Shown one piece after another: positions 9,631 to 17,866 of a stretch of 64,000 bases of DNA. Below the pieces are notes generated by a model, which searched no databases, was not told where the DNA came from, and was given only the letters and a program-made list of their open reading frames with translations. Made by a program: the position numbers and the translations under genes. The stretch is from an uncultured Prevotellaceae bacterium (GTDB taxonomy: Bacteria > Bacteroidota > Bacteroidia > Bacteroidales > Bacteroidaceae), in assembly GCA_902775475.1 (NCBI GenBank), contig CACYME010000003.1:1-64000 (forward strand), written 5' to 3'. Position 1 is the stretch's first letter. Each line of letters begins with the position of its first letter.

Positions 9631-10383
9631 TTATTTCTTGGTTTTTGGTACAAGTAATATACTGACTTCGTAGAGCAACCAGATGGGTAGCGATACTACG
9701 AGAAGTGTGAAGATGTCGGTGGTGGGGGTGATGATAGCGGCCACCACGAGGATGGCGACAACGGCATGGCGGCGATAGCGGCGCATCAGGCTTCCGCTGA
9801 GCAGATGCATTCTGCCAAGGAGCGCGCTGACGACTGGCAACTCGAAGATGACTCCCAAGACGAGGCACATCGATATGAACGTGTCAATATACGACTGCAG
9901 AGTGAGCATGTTGTCTACATCGGCGCTCACCTGATAGGTGCCCAGAAAGCGGACGGTCAGTGGGAAGATGATGAAGTAGCACACCAGCGTTCCCAGCAGG
10001 AACATGGCGTAGGCTGCTCCCACCACCCATATGGCGGCACGCCGCTCATTCTGATAGAGCCCTGGCGAGACGAAGCGGAACAGTTCATAGAGCACATAGG
10101 GCGAACCCAGCAGCAATCCGGCGTAGGCCGCCGTGCGCATGTGCACCATGAATTGCTCGGTGAGGCCCGTGTTCATCAGATGCAGGGAGAAAGGCTCCGT
10201 TCCCATCAGTCGGAAAGTGATGAAGTCGCTGGACCGTGGAGCCAGCACCACGGTGAAGAGCCACTCCTTCAGGCAGAACGCCACCACGGCAAGCACTACG
10301 ACGACACATAGCGAGCGGATGATGGCCCACCGCAGCACGTCGAGATGCCCCCAGAAGGTTTGCGGTGCGCTATTGCTTCCCAT
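9631..10383 (-). CDS. tatC: Sec-independent protein translocase TatC
   Basis: A 250-residue inner-membrane protein with six predicted helices, the receptor for twin-arginine signals. Family features visible are the N-terminal [15 protein letters not shown], the conserved F..F..PGLY..E block ([13 protein letters not shown]) and P-containing segments in the later helices ([11 protein letters not shown]). The length matches TatC. The start overlaps the end of tatA by 14 bases, indicating translational coupling, and the polyferredoxin gene follows after 3 bases. Confidence 0.95.
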   Translation of the reverse strand: MGSNSAPQTFWGHLDVLRWAIIRSLCVVVVLAVVAFCLKEWLFTVVLAPRSSDFITFRLMGTEPFSLHLMNTGLTEQFMVHMRTAAYAGLLLGSPYVLYELFRFVSPGLYQNERRAAIWVVGAAYAMFLLGTLVCYFIIFPLTVRFLGTYQVSADVDNMLTLQSYIDTFISMCLVLGVIFELPVVSALLGRMHLLSGSLMRRYRRHAVVAILVVAAIITPTTDIFTLLVVSLPIWLLYEVSILLVPKTKK

Positions 10384-10576
10384 TTTCCTCCTTGCTGGGC
10401 GATGCGCCGTCTTCTATCTCTTTCATGCCCTCCTTGAAGCTCTTCACGCCTTTGCCAAGGCCTTTCATCAGTTCAGGAATCTTGGCACCGCCGAAGAGCA
10501 GAAGCACAACAAGTGCTATGAGCAGCACCTCCTGGCCGCCAAGGCCGAAGAGGAGTAGTGTCTTTAACGTAATCAT
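10370..10576 (-). CDS. tatA: Sec-independent protein translocase TatA
   Basis: A 68-residue protein with one N-terminal membrane helix ([21 protein letters not shown]). An amphipathic helix follows with the family FGG..(I/L)PEL and [10 protein letters not shown] motifs, then a charged tail. It forms the Tat pore with TatC. The ATG at 10576 is chosen because the promoter lies just upstream; the open frame 5' of it is noncoding. No TatB is seen in the window, as is usual for two-component TatAC systems in this phylum. Confidence 0.94.
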   Translation of the reverse strand: MITLKTLLLFGLGGQEVLLIALVVLLLFGGAKIPELMKGLGKGVKSFKEGMKEIEDGASPSKEENGKQ

Positions 10577-10609
10577 GAATTCTATTATTATAAATGTGCT
10601 ATCTGCCTG

Positions 10610-10641
10610 CAAAATTACACTTTTTTGGCCGAAACTGCAAA
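10610..10641 (-). promoter_or_regulatory. Promoter of the tatAC-redox operon
   Basis: On the minus strand TTTG (10638-10641), 20 bases, then TAATTTTG (10610-10617). It overlaps the divergent promoter region of the TPR gene. Confidence 0.7.
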
Positions 10642-10659
10642 TTTGAGCGGGAATTTGTG

Positions 10660-10667
10660 TACCTTTG
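10660..10667 (+). promoter_or_regulatory. -7 element (TACCTTTG) of the TPR gene
   Basis: TACCTTTG sits 19 bases before the ATG. A TTTG at 10642 is too close for a standard -33, so only the -7 element is supported. Confidence 0.5.
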
Positions 10668-10686
10668 CACACAAAAACAATAGACT

Positions 10687-11562
10687 ATGGGCTTTTGGAA
10701 AACATTTTTCGGGGGAGAGACCACCCCTGAGGAAGAGAAGAAGAACGCCGAGGAGCGCAATTTCGACCTGTTGAAGTACGACGGGGTGAAGGCCATGCGC
10801 ATCGGCCAGTTGGACTATGCCGCCAAGTGCTTTCTGAAGGCACTCGAGGCGAAGGAAGACCCCGAGGTGCGCGACTACCTCTCGCGGGCCTATCTGCGCC
10901 AGGGAATGCTCGATGAGTCGCTGCAACAGCTGAAGTTGCTCATCGATGCGGAGCCTGACAACGTCAACCTGATGATGCAGGCGGCCAGTGTGGCTTACAT
11001 GAAGGAAGACTATCCGACGATGACGGCACTCTGCGAGCAGGGACTCGCCGTAGATGCCGACAACGCCCTCGTGCATCTGTTCTATGCCAAGGCTGAGCTT
11101 GGTCAGCAACATCTTGTACAGGCCATTGCCCGACTGACCAAGACGATTGCCCTCGAAGAGAAACTGGTTGAACCCCATTTGCTGCGTGCCCAGACGCTGC
11201 TCGGCATGGGCGACCTCGACGGTGCAACCGCAGATGCCGATTGGCTGAAGGAACACACCGAGGCGAACGAAGACACCCTGCTGCTTTTTGCCCGCATTGA
11301 AGCTACTAAAGGCCATGCCGACGAGGCTGTAGCAGCCTACGGGCGCGTCATTGACGTGAATCCTTTCTGCGTCGATGCTTTCCGCGAGCGCGGACGCCTT
11401 CGTCTGGAGCAAGGCGACAAGCAGGGCGCAGAGGAAGACATGAAGATGGTGCTCGAACTGAATCCTCAGGAAATGGCCGACGTCAGCGGCGACTACTCCG
11501 CTGAGGGCATCGAGCAGAAGACGCGGCAAGCCTATTCCAACCTTAACCCCTTTGGCATCTGA
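10687..11562 (+). CDS. Tetratricopeptide repeat protein
   Basis: A 291-residue soluble protein without a signal peptide. After a charged N-terminus it consists of consecutive 34-residue helical pairs with TPR spacing (for example YAAKCFLKALEAK, ESLQQLKLLIDAEPDN, AVAAYGRVIDVNPF, GAEEDMKMVLELNP), at least six units. TPR arrays mediate protein-protein contact; no catalytic motif is present. The stop overlaps the start of the pseudouridine synthase gene by one base (TGATG), so the two are probably co-translated. The partner cannot be named from sequence. Confidence 0.85.
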   Translation: MGFWKTFFGGETTPEEEKKNAEERNFDLLKYDGVKAMRIGQLDYAAKCFLKALEAKEDPEVRDYLSRAYLRQGMLDESLQQLKLLIDAEPDNVNLMMQAASVAYMKEDYPTMTALCEQGLAVDADNALVHLFYAKAELGQQHLVQAIARLTKTIALEEKLVEPHLLRAQTLLGMGDLDGATADADWLKEHTEANEDTLLLFARIEATKGHADEAVAAYGRVIDVNPFCVDAFRERGRLRLEQGDKQGAEEDMKMVLELNPQEMADVSGDYSAEGIEQKTRQAYSNLNPFGI

Positions 11563-12461
11563 TGAAACTGAATACAGGATATAACCGCGAGGGCGAGTAC
11601 GACCACTATGTGGTGAACGAGCCCATGCCACTGCTCGACTGGTTGCTGGCCAACCTGAAGCAGAGCCGCACGAAGGTCAAGGCCACGCTGCAGGGCAGGG
11701 GCATCAAGGTGAATGGCAAGTTCGTCACCCAGTTCGACTTCCAGCTGCAGCCTGGCATGAAGGTGGCAGTCAGCAAGACGAAGCGCAACCAGCAGTCGTT
11801 CAAGAGCCGCTACGTAAAAATTGTCTACGAGGACCGTTGGCTCATCGTCATCGAGAAGCAGGTGGGCATCCTCTCAATGGCTGCCGGCCATTCTTCGCTC
11901 AATGTGAAGAGTGTCCTCGACGACTACTTCAAGAAAAGCCGTCAGAAGTGTACGGCTCACGTCGTCCATCGCCTCGACCGCGACACCAGCGGACTGATGG
12001 TCTATGCCAAGGACATCGACACGGAGCAGGCGCTGGAACACAACTGGCACCAGATTGTCTACGACCGTCGCTATGTGGCCGTCGTCAGTGGCGAGATGGA
12101 ACAAGACGAGGGTACCATCGAGAACTGGCTGAAGGACAACAAGGCCTACGTCACCTATTCGTCGCCCGTTGACAACGGCGGCAAGCTGGCCATCACCCAC
12201 TTCCACACGCTGGCCCGCACCACCGAGCACTCGCTTGTGGAGTTCCGGCTGGAGACGGGCCGCAAGAATCAGATTCGAGTCCACGCAGCCGACATGGGCC
12301 ATCCCGTCTGCGGCGACCCCAAGTATGGCAATGGCGATGATCCCCTCCACCGGCTCTGCCTCCATGCCTGGTTGCTCTGCTTCACCCATCCCGTCACCCA
12401 TGAGCCCATGGAGTTCGAGACACCCATCCCCACATCGTTCAAACAATTGTTCCGATCATGA
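11562..12461 (+). CDS. RluA-family RNA pseudouridine synthase
   Basis: A 299-residue enzyme that isomerises specific uridines in rRNA or tRNA to pseudouridine. An S4-like RNA-binding segment covers ~residues 20-75 (LLANLKQSRTKVKATLQGRG). The catalytic motif HRLDRDTSGLMVYAKD lies around residue 135, with the essential aspartate in RLDRD. Further family blocks are GRKNQIRVHAADMGHPVCGD and the C-terminal LCLHAWLLCFTHP. Target position is not predictable (RluC/RluD/TruC group). The start overlaps the upstream TPR stop, and the end overlaps the next small gene. Confidence 0.92.
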   Translation: MKLNTGYNREGEYDHYVVNEPMPLLDWLLANLKQSRTKVKATLQGRGIKVNGKFVTQFDFQLQPGMKVAVSKTKRNQQSFKSRYVKIVYEDRWLIVIEKQVGILSMAAGHSSLNVKSVLDDYFKKSRQKCTAHVVHRLDRDTSGLMVYAKDIDTEQALEHNWHQIVYDRRYVAVVSGEMEQDEGTIENWLKDNKAYVTYSSPVDNGGKLAITHFHTLARTTEHSLVEFRLETGRKNQIRVHAADMGHPVCGDPKYGNGDDPLHRLCLHAWLLCFTHPVTHEPMEFETPIPTSFKQLFRS

Positions 12462-12667
12462 ATAATACAGGCTTCTACATTTTTGCCCTTGTGGCCGTCG
12501 TCATTGCTGGCTTCCTTCTGAAGCACGTGGTCACTTGCCTGCTGCGCACCGTCGTGGTGATCGTCCTGCTCATCGTGCTGGCCTTTGCCTATTATTTCCT
12601 CGTTGGGCAGTACGACCCCGAGATACAAGGCGCCATCGAGGAAGCGCTGGGCAACAGGCAGCAGTGA
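12458..12667 (+). CDS. Small membrane protein of unknown function
   Basis: A 69-residue protein with two hydrophobic segments (~residues 6-24 and 27-48) separated by a lysine/histidine turn, and a short acidic tail (DPEIQGAIEEALGN). The ATG overlaps the TGA of the pseudouridine synthase (ATGA), so it is the third member of this operon. I do not recognise a family. A 6-bp hairpin (GCGTGT/ACACGC, 12674-12691) lies between it and the convergent HD gene. Confidence 0.6.
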   Translation: MNNTGFYIFALVAVVIAGFLLKHVVTCLLRTVVVIVLLIVLAFAYYFLVGQYDPEIQGAIEEALGNRQQ

Positions 12668-12691
12668 TGACGGGCGTGTCTCGCCACACGC

Positions 12692-13333
12692 TCAATCGAT
12701 ATTTCCTGTCTCCTCGTCGAAGTAGCGCTCAAACTCCTGTCTGAGCGCTTTTTCGTTGGCGATGATGTTGCGCAGCTGCGTCAGCTTCTCCTCATTGGGC
12801 GACCCTGGAATCCAGAGGCGAATGTAGCCATGAGCCGAGTACTTCTGGTCCATGTGCTCGCGGAAGCGCTGCCACTGGTGCTCCTTGTCCAGTTCGGGGT
12901 AGTTGCTCAGCCCGAACTGCACCGTCCGTCTGAACACCTGTTCCGGCACGATGTCGCGGTCGGCCTCGGCCACTATTTTCCCGTAGAGGCTCCTTGGGGC
13001 CCGCGATGCCGAGGCACGGTGGTCTTCTATGGCTTCTTTCATAATCTTCATCTGCTCTGGCGTGAACCAGCGCTTCAGCCTCATGTCCTGCGAGAGAATC
13101 TTTCCACCCGTGATGTGGTGGACGGCACGCGGCCCCGACATGCCGATGTCGTGGTAGGCGGCAATGGTGTAGACCATGTCCACGTCGGCACCCGTGCGAG
13201 CGGCCAGCTCCAGCGAGCGGCGTATCACGCGCGTCACGTGTTCCAGGTTGTGCGCCTTGTCGAATTCGGAATATTTGGGCAGAATCTGCGTCTCAATCAT
13301 TTCCATCAGGTCGAGGCTGGGGGCATTCTTCAT
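12692..13333 (-). CDS. HD-domain phosphohydrolase
   Basis: A 213-residue cytoplasmic protein of the HD superfamily. The metal-binding residues are visible as HNLEHVTRV (first His), AAYHDIGM (the HD pair) and later EDHRAS and EADRDI. Members hydrolyse phosphate esters such as nucleotides or (p)ppGpp; the substrate here is not deducible. The start MKNAPSLDLMEMIE at 13333 is chosen because upstream codons run into the divergent menA promoter. Confidence 0.82.
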   Translation of the reverse strand: MKNAPSLDLMEMIETQILPKYSEFDKAHNLEHVTRVIRRSLELAARTGADVDMVYTIAAYHDIGMSGPRAVHHITGGKILSQDMRLKRWFTPEQMKIMKEAIEDHRASASRAPRSLYGKIVAEADRDIVPEQVFRRTVQFGLSNYPELDKEHQWQRFREHMDQKYSAHGYIRLWIPGSPNEEKLTQLRNIIANEKALRQEFERYFDEETGNID

Positions 13334-13390
13334 ATTCTGGAAGATTAAAGTTTGAAGTTTGGGCGACGGGGTCAGATTGTTATGAAAACA

Positions 13391-13422
13391 TTTGCAAATG
13401 TAATAACTTTTTTCTACTTTTG
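13391..13422 (+). promoter_or_regulatory. Promoter of menA
   Basis: TTTG (13391-13394), 20 bases, TACTTTTG (13415-13422), 36 bases before the ATG; a full match to the Bacteroidetes consensus. Confidence 0.75.
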
Positions 13423-13458
13423 CAAATCTTTTCAAATAAATATCTCATAATTCGTTAG

Positions 13459-14352
13459 ATGGACGTTAAGAAAGATTCTCTCCATGCATGGGTGCTTGCC
13501 GCTCGTCCTAAGACGCTCACCGGCGCCGCCGTACCCGTCATGATAGGCTTGTCGCTGGCATGGGTTGATGCCCCTCGCGGTTCGTTCAGCTGGCTTGCCG
13601 CCGTGCTGTGTATGCTGTTTGCCTTCATCATGCAGATTGATGCCAACCTGGTGAACGACTATGTCGACTTCGTCAAAGGCACCGACGACCGTGCCACGCG
13701 CCTTGGCCCTGAGCGGGCCTGTGCCCAGGGATGGGTCAGCATCGGCCGCATGAAGTGGGCCATTGTCATCACCACTGCTCTTGCCTGTCTCGTGGGCCTG
13801 CCGCTCGTGTGCTATGGCGGTCTGCCGATGGTGCTCGTGGGGGCGCTCTGTGTCGTCTTCTGCTTCCTTTACACCACACATCTTTCTTATATGGGCCTGG
13901 GCGACCTGCTTGTCCTCGTTTTCTTCGGCCTCGTTCCCGTCTGCTGCACTTACTACGTCCAGCTTCATGCCGTCACCCCCCAGGTGCTCACGGCATCGGT
14001 CGCTTGCGGACTGGTCATCGACGCGCTGTTGCTGGTGAACAATTTCCGCGACCGCGACACCGACCGCACGGCAGGAAAGATGACGCTCGTAGTGCGCATA
14101 GGAGCCCGAGCCACGTTGCTGCTCTACCTCGGTGTGGGCATCGTGGCCTGCCTCATGGGACTGGTCTTCGGCTGCTATGGTCACTGGTTTGCATTCCTCC
14201 TGCCGCTGCTCTATCTCGTGCTCCATGTGTTCACCTTCCTCCGCATGAAGCGCATCTGGCAGGGACGCGAACTGAACAGCTGCCTTGGCGAGACGGCCCG
14301 TAACATCTTCGTCTACGGCCTTCTCGTCAGCATCGGGCTCCTGGCTTTATAG
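13459..14352 (+). CDS. menA: 1,4-dihydroxy-2-naphthoate polyprenyltransferase
   Basis: A 297-residue UbiA-superfamily membrane enzyme that attaches the polyprenyl tail in menaquinone synthesis. It has about eight hydrophobic helices. The two aspartate-rich metal/prenyl-diphosphate motifs are present: ANLVNDYVDFVKGTDD near residue 60 and NNFRDRDTDRTAGKMTL near residue 195. The N-terminal WVLAARPKTLTGAAVPV is characteristic of MenA rather than other UbiA relatives. It is monocistronic, with its own promoter and an inverted heptamer array immediately downstream. The menaquinone product fits an anaerobic respiratory chain. Confidence 0.94.
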   Translation: MDVKKDSLHAWVLAARPKTLTGAAVPVMIGLSLAWVDAPRGSFSWLAAVLCMLFAFIMQIDANLVNDYVDFVKGTDDRATRLGPERACAQGWVSIGRMKWAIVITTALACLVGLPLVCYGGLPMVLVGALCVVFCFLYTTHLSYMGLGDLLVLVFFGLVPVCCTYYVQLHAVTPQVLTASVACGLVIDALLLVNNFRDRDTDRTAGKMTLVVRIGARATLLLYLGVGIVACLMGLVFGCYGHWFAFLLPLLYLVLHVFTFLRMKRIWQGRELNSCLGETARNIFVYGLLVSIGLLAL

Positions 14353-14354
14353 TT

Positions 14355-14500
14355 TAGTGTTGAGAGTTAAGAGTTGAGAGACTTTAGTTCAGTACCGAAA
14401 GAGGCTTGGTTGTAAAGTCTCTCAACTCTCAACTCTCAACTCTCAACATATTGAGGCTCGGTCGTATAGTCTCTTAACACTAAACACTCATCACTCAACT
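14355..14500. repeat. Inverted arrays of 7-base units between menA and rlmH
   Basis: Left arm (14359-14388): GTTGAGA-like heptamers followed by GACTTTAG. Right arm (14415-14448): TAAAGTC followed by four TCTCAAC units, then a looser third block. The arms are complementary and would form a long hairpin between two convergent genes, so it may double as a bidirectional terminator. Confidence 0.65.
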
Positions 14501-14969
14501 ATTCGTGGTGATAGGGCTCCCCTTTGATGATGGTACAGGCGCGATAAATCTGCTCGGTGAACACCAGCCGTACCATCTGGTGCGAGAACGTCAGCCGCGA
14601 GAGCGACAGCTGTTCGTTGGCGCGGGCATAGACCTCGGGCGAGAAACCGTAGGGACCGCCGATGACAAACACCAGCCGGCGGGCCGTGGTCTGCTTACGT
14701 TCCAGCCAGCGAGCCAGCTCCACGCTGCGCAGCTCCTGTCCGTGTTCGTCGAGCAGCACCACCGTGTCCTGCGGCTGCAGCAGCTTCAGAATCAGCTCGC
14801 CTTCAGCCTGCTTCTGCTGTTCCTCGCTCAGCTTCTTCGTGTTCTTCAATTCGGGAATCACCGTCAGCGTGAAGGGCATATAGTGGCCGATGCGCTCCGC
14901 ATAGTCGTCGATGCCTGCTGCGAAGTGCTTGTTCGCTGTGCGGCCCACCATCATCAGTTCAGTCTTCAC
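14499..14969 (-). CDS. rlmH: 23S rRNA (pseudouridine1915-N3)-methyltransferase RlmH
   Basis: A 156-residue SPOUT-class methyltransferase acting on helix 69 of 23S rRNA. The C-terminal knot signatures are intact: VFVIGGPYGFSPEV (SAM site), LSLSRLTFSHQMVRLVFTEQIYRA and the terminal GEPYHHE. The length is standard for the family. Its start overlaps the end of the DUF4491-type gene by 11 bases, so it is translated as the second gene of a two-gene unit. Confidence 0.96.
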   Translation of the reverse strand: MKTELMMVGRTANKHFAAGIDDYAERIGHYMPFTLTVIPELKNTKKLSEEQQKQAEGELILKLLQPQDTVVLLDEHGQELRSVELARWLERKQTTARRLVFVIGGPYGFSPEVYARANEQLSLSRLTFSHQMVRLVFTEQIYRACTIIKGEPYHHE

Positions 14970-15336
14970 GTTCTTCCTCTTCTATGGCGTAGATGCTGCG
15001 CCCGTGGTGTATGGGGCACAGCGTCTCGTTCTTGTCTATTTTCCCATACTCATGCTTCCGCCGGGGATTCATCGGGAACCAGCCCTTCTCCACTCGCTTC
15101 TTCTGCGAGAACAGCTCGCCGATGCCCCACAGCGCCGATGCCCCGAACACCCCGATGAGTGCCGAGACAATCTCGTTCTCGATGAACAGCGCTGCCACGA
15201 TGGAAACCAGTCCCACCAGCAGGAACACCCACCAGAGGTGCGTGCCCGTGTAATATTCGGCCTTAATCACGATGGGGTGGAAGAACCCGATAATCAGAAA
15301 CGTTGAAATGGCGATAATAATACCTGTGAAATACAT
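14959..15336 (-). CDS. DUF4491-family membrane protein
   Basis: A 125-residue protein with three to four hydrophobic helices in the first ~90 residues (MYFTGIIIAISTFLIIGFFH, WWVFLLVGLVSIVAALFI, IVSALIGVFGASALWGIGEL). The cytoplasmic tail holds CPIHHG. It resembles the Bacteroidetes-specific DUF4491 family, often found beside rlmH; no biochemical role is known to me. A lone -7 element, TAACTTTG, lies ~55 bases upstream. Confidence 0.75.
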   Translation of the reverse strand: MYFTGIIIAISTFLIIGFFHPIVIKAEYYTGTHLWWVFLLVGLVSIVAALFIENEIVSALIGVFGASALWGIGELFSQKKRVEKGWFPMNPRRKHEYGKIDKNETLCPIHHGRSIYAIEEEERED

Positions 15337-15390
15337 GCCTGTGTCTGTTTGATGCTGTCAAGAATCAGTTTATATCCTTCTTATTGCGGG

Positions 15391-15398
15391 CAAAGTTA
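15391..15398 (-). promoter_or_regulatory. -7 element upstream of the DUF4491-type/rlmH unit
   Basis: TAACTTTG on the minus strand; no convincing TTTG at the -33 distance, so support is partial. Confidence 0.45.
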
Positions 15399-15584
15399 AT
15401 CATTTTTGGTGAATAAACCATACGTTTACACCGTTTTTTTAGTTTTTCCTATTTGATGTCAATGAATAGGTGCTGTTCACACTAATTCACCGTGCTGTCT
15501 TCGCCCTTCACCAGGTTGGCAAGCAGTGTCTCCATATAGACTGGCTTGTCTAAATGGGCTCGGCCGTCTGCAATGTTTGCTGAT

Positions 15585-16955
15585 TCATAGGGGTCCGAAC
15601 TCGGTCTGCCCGTTCTTCTCAGTCGTGGAAGCCCGCTTGGCAGGCTGCTTTGGCTCAATGGGGCAGGTGAACTCCTCCAAAGCTGGCTTAGGATGCTTGG
15701 CTTCGAAGGAGGGCGTATCGGGCAGGATATGTTTGCCCAGGCCCAGGCCGAGCTCGCGGATTGTCTGCACGATGCCCAGGGAGAAGAGGTAGGCCCCGTA
15801 GTTGTCTGTATGAGTGCCGTCGGCATACACCGCAAGCGCATCCTTGCCCAGCGCGGCGATGATGTCGCGGCTCATGCCCCAGAGGTCGATGAAGGCGCAT
15901 TCGCCGAGTTCGGCCCCCCGACGGGCATTCGTGCCGTAGGGCGTCATCACCTCCGTGGGCGTGGCCGTCCTGCGGTCAATCTTGGTCATGGGCGCTACGA
16001 TGATGGGAATCATCCCGTGGCGCTGGGCCTCGAGCGCCATCGTGGCCAGCCCCCACACATAGTCTTTCTCGGGGGCGGAGTGGGTACGCACCCAGTCGCC
16101 GGCATGGTCCTCAGCATCCCACATGGGGTCGTGTCCGCGAGCCTTCTCGTCGTTGGTTCCCAGCTGGATGAGCAGATAGTCGCCGGGCTTGGCACTCTCC
16201 ATGATTTTGTCCCAACGCCGTCCGAAGCGGAAGCCCTTGATGGTCATGCCGCTCTCGGCATGGTTGGCCACGACCACGCGTGAGTCGAACCAGCGAGGCA
16301 GATACTGCCCCCAGGTGCCGCCGCTGGGCTGGTCGGTCACGGTGGAGTCGCCGATGATGAATACCGTCACCACATCGTCGTCAGCGGGTTCTATCTCCAC
16401 GGCGCAGACGGCTGGTGCGCTGTCGTAGAACTGGAGGGTAAGCTTGTCGTCCCAGGTGTAGGTCTTGACGATGCCCGTACCATAGTCCAGCTCGCGTGAG
16501 TTGAGCTTGATGGCGTTGCCCTTCGAGAGCTCCGGCGTGCGCACGTTGACGCCAAAGGTCACGGTGAGCACCTCGCCCTTGTTGGTGCTGAGGCTCTCCT
16601 TCATCAGCCGGCGCACTTCCGACTTCACCGTCGTGCACGATGTGCCTTGCGTGTCACCCAGCGTCAGCGTCACCTTGTAGTTGCCTTCGGGAAGCTTCAC
16701 CGAGAAGAAAAACGGGGTGGGCGAGGTGACGAAGTCCTTCGTCAGGGCGGTACCTTTCCTGCGCACCACGTCTGCAGGCGTCACGCCAGGCTCGAAGCCG
16801 AAGCCGCGTTCTGGGGTATAGAGCATCGACGACATGACGGCCTCATAGCCGTCGGCAGCCTCGGCAGAGCCGAAATCGAACTTGTAGGTTTGTGCATGCG
16901 AAGGCAACGCAAGGGCCAGTGCGGCCGCAAAAACGGAAAGGAGCTGATGTTTCAT
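15585..16955 (-). CDS. Rhamnogalacturonan acetylesterase-like SGNH hydrolase
   Basis: About 456 residues with signal peptide MKHQLLSVFAAALALALPSHA. Residues ~20-190 form the beta-sandwich typical of RhgT/CE12 esterases (YKFDFGSAEAADGY, FFFSVKLPEGNYKVTLTLGD). The SGNH catalytic domain follows: block I FIIGDSTVTDQ with the nucleophile serine, block III QLGTNDE, and the C-terminal ADGTHTDNYGAY with Asp and His. It would remove acetyl groups from pectin side chains outside the cell. The end is odd. After GQTEFGPL the frame stops, but one base fewer in the four-C run at 15590-15593 would continue it for ~34 codons to a stop at 15482. The start could also be 16964. Confidence 0.85.
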   Translation of the reverse strand: MKHQLLSVFAAALALALPSHAQTYKFDFGSAEAADGYEAVMSSMLYTPERGFGFEPGVTPADVVRRKGTALTKDFVTSPTPFFFSVKLPEGNYKVTLTLGDTQGTSCTTVKSEVRRLMKESLSTNKGEVLTVTFGVNVRTPELSKGNAIKLNSRELDYGTGIVKTYTWDDKLTLQFYDSAPAVCAVEIEPADDDVVTVFIIGDSTVTDQPSGGTWGQYLPRWFDSRVVVANHAESGMTIKGFRFGRRWDKIMESAKPGDYLLIQLGTNDEKARGHDPMWDAEDHAGDWVRTHSAPEKDYVWGLATMALEAQRHGMIPIIVAPMTKIDRRTATPTEVMTPYGTNARRGAELGECAFIDLWGMSRDIIAALGKDALAVYADGTHTDNYGAYLFSLGIVQTIRELGLGLGKHILPDTPSFEAKHPKPALEEFTCPIEPKQPAKRASTTEKNGQTEFGPL

Positions 16956-17006
16956 CGTTGACATTTTGTTGAGGGTTTGCAAGATGGGGTTCTTGGTTTG
17001 GTATTG

Positions 17007-17014
17007 CAAAGTTA
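17007..17014 (-). promoter_or_regulatory. -7 element (TAACTTTG) of the acetylesterase gene
   Basis: TAACTTTG on the minus strand, 51 bases before the chosen ATG; no clear TTTG at -33. Confidence 0.45.
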
Positions 17015-17170
17015 TCATTTTTTTTCTGAATAGCAGACCGTCCTACCCATTTATTTTGGAGACGAGGTCAAAATCTGCAGAGGAAAAGCAAAAAATGGTA
17101 TATATCTTATGGTTATCCACAAGCATATCACTAAAGTCGTAACTGCTTAGTCATCTTTTTTTGGTCGGCT

Positions 17171-17327
17171 GTAGGAGCCGACGCTTCAGCGTCGGAACCG
17201 ACAGCTCTTCTGACGTAGGAGCCGACGCTTGCAGCGTCGGAACTGTTTCCGCTTCCCTGATTCTCCGACGCAGGATGCGTCGGCTCCTACAAAAGAACAG
17301 TGCTTTTGCTCCGACGCAGGATGCGTC
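17171..17327. repeat. Palindromic repeat cluster GTAGGAGCCGACGC, two direct and two inverted units
   Basis: Units lie at 17171-17198 and 17215-17243 on the plus strand, and in reverse orientation at 17263-17290 and (truncated) 17309-17327. Each unit contains its own inverted repeat (CCGACGCT...AGCGTCGG). The cluster resembles REP/BIME-type arrangements and encodes nothing convincing. Confidence 0.7.
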
Positions 17328-17394
17328 ATTTTTGTGTATGACTGAGCTGTTACCTAAAGTCGTTCTTTTTCTGAATTTTTGTTAATTTTATTCC

Positions 17395-17790
17395 GAATTA
17401 TTTCCAAAAATGAACACTCGACCCCCTCTAAATTTTGAAAATTCTGCGCGAGAAAATTTTTGGCTGAAAATAAGCGAATTTTGAGGGATTTTGCTAAATG
17501 GTTGGAATATAGGTGTTTACGCTTATTTTGGCGAAAAAAGGCGGTAGACGGCTGAAAAAAGTCAACGCCAAATTTTCAAAAGGCGTTGACTTTTGAAAAT
17601 TTCGCGTGCTTACAGAACGACGAATCGAGGCAAAAAAACTCCAAAAAAAAGTGAAATATTTGCACAGAAGGGGTGTTGGTGTGCAAAAATTAACTTATTT
17701 TAATTCTCGTCGACTGGTCGAATCAGCTTCATGAGGGCTGAAAAAGGGTGCTTTTCGGGCTAAAATGGACGCTCCAAGACGAACTTTTTT
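17395..17790 (+). repeat. ~400-base noncoding repeat element, copy 1 (diverged)
   Basis: It shares ordered blocks with 47012-47411 and the reverse strand of 58114-58521: GAAAATTCTGCGCGA (17437-17451), a perfect hairpin AAAGTCAACGCC/GGCGTTGACTTT (17558-17593), GCGTGCTTACAGAA (17604-17617) and a TTTGCACA...GTGCAAAA pair. The outer ends are more diverged than in the other copies. Short open frames here are not conserved between copies. Confidence 0.65.
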
Positions 17791-17866
17791 TAGTGGTAAT
17801 TTTGAACACTATTTTTTCGACGAATCGCAAATGTTACCCCCCCCCCACGCGTTCAGTCGAATTCGC

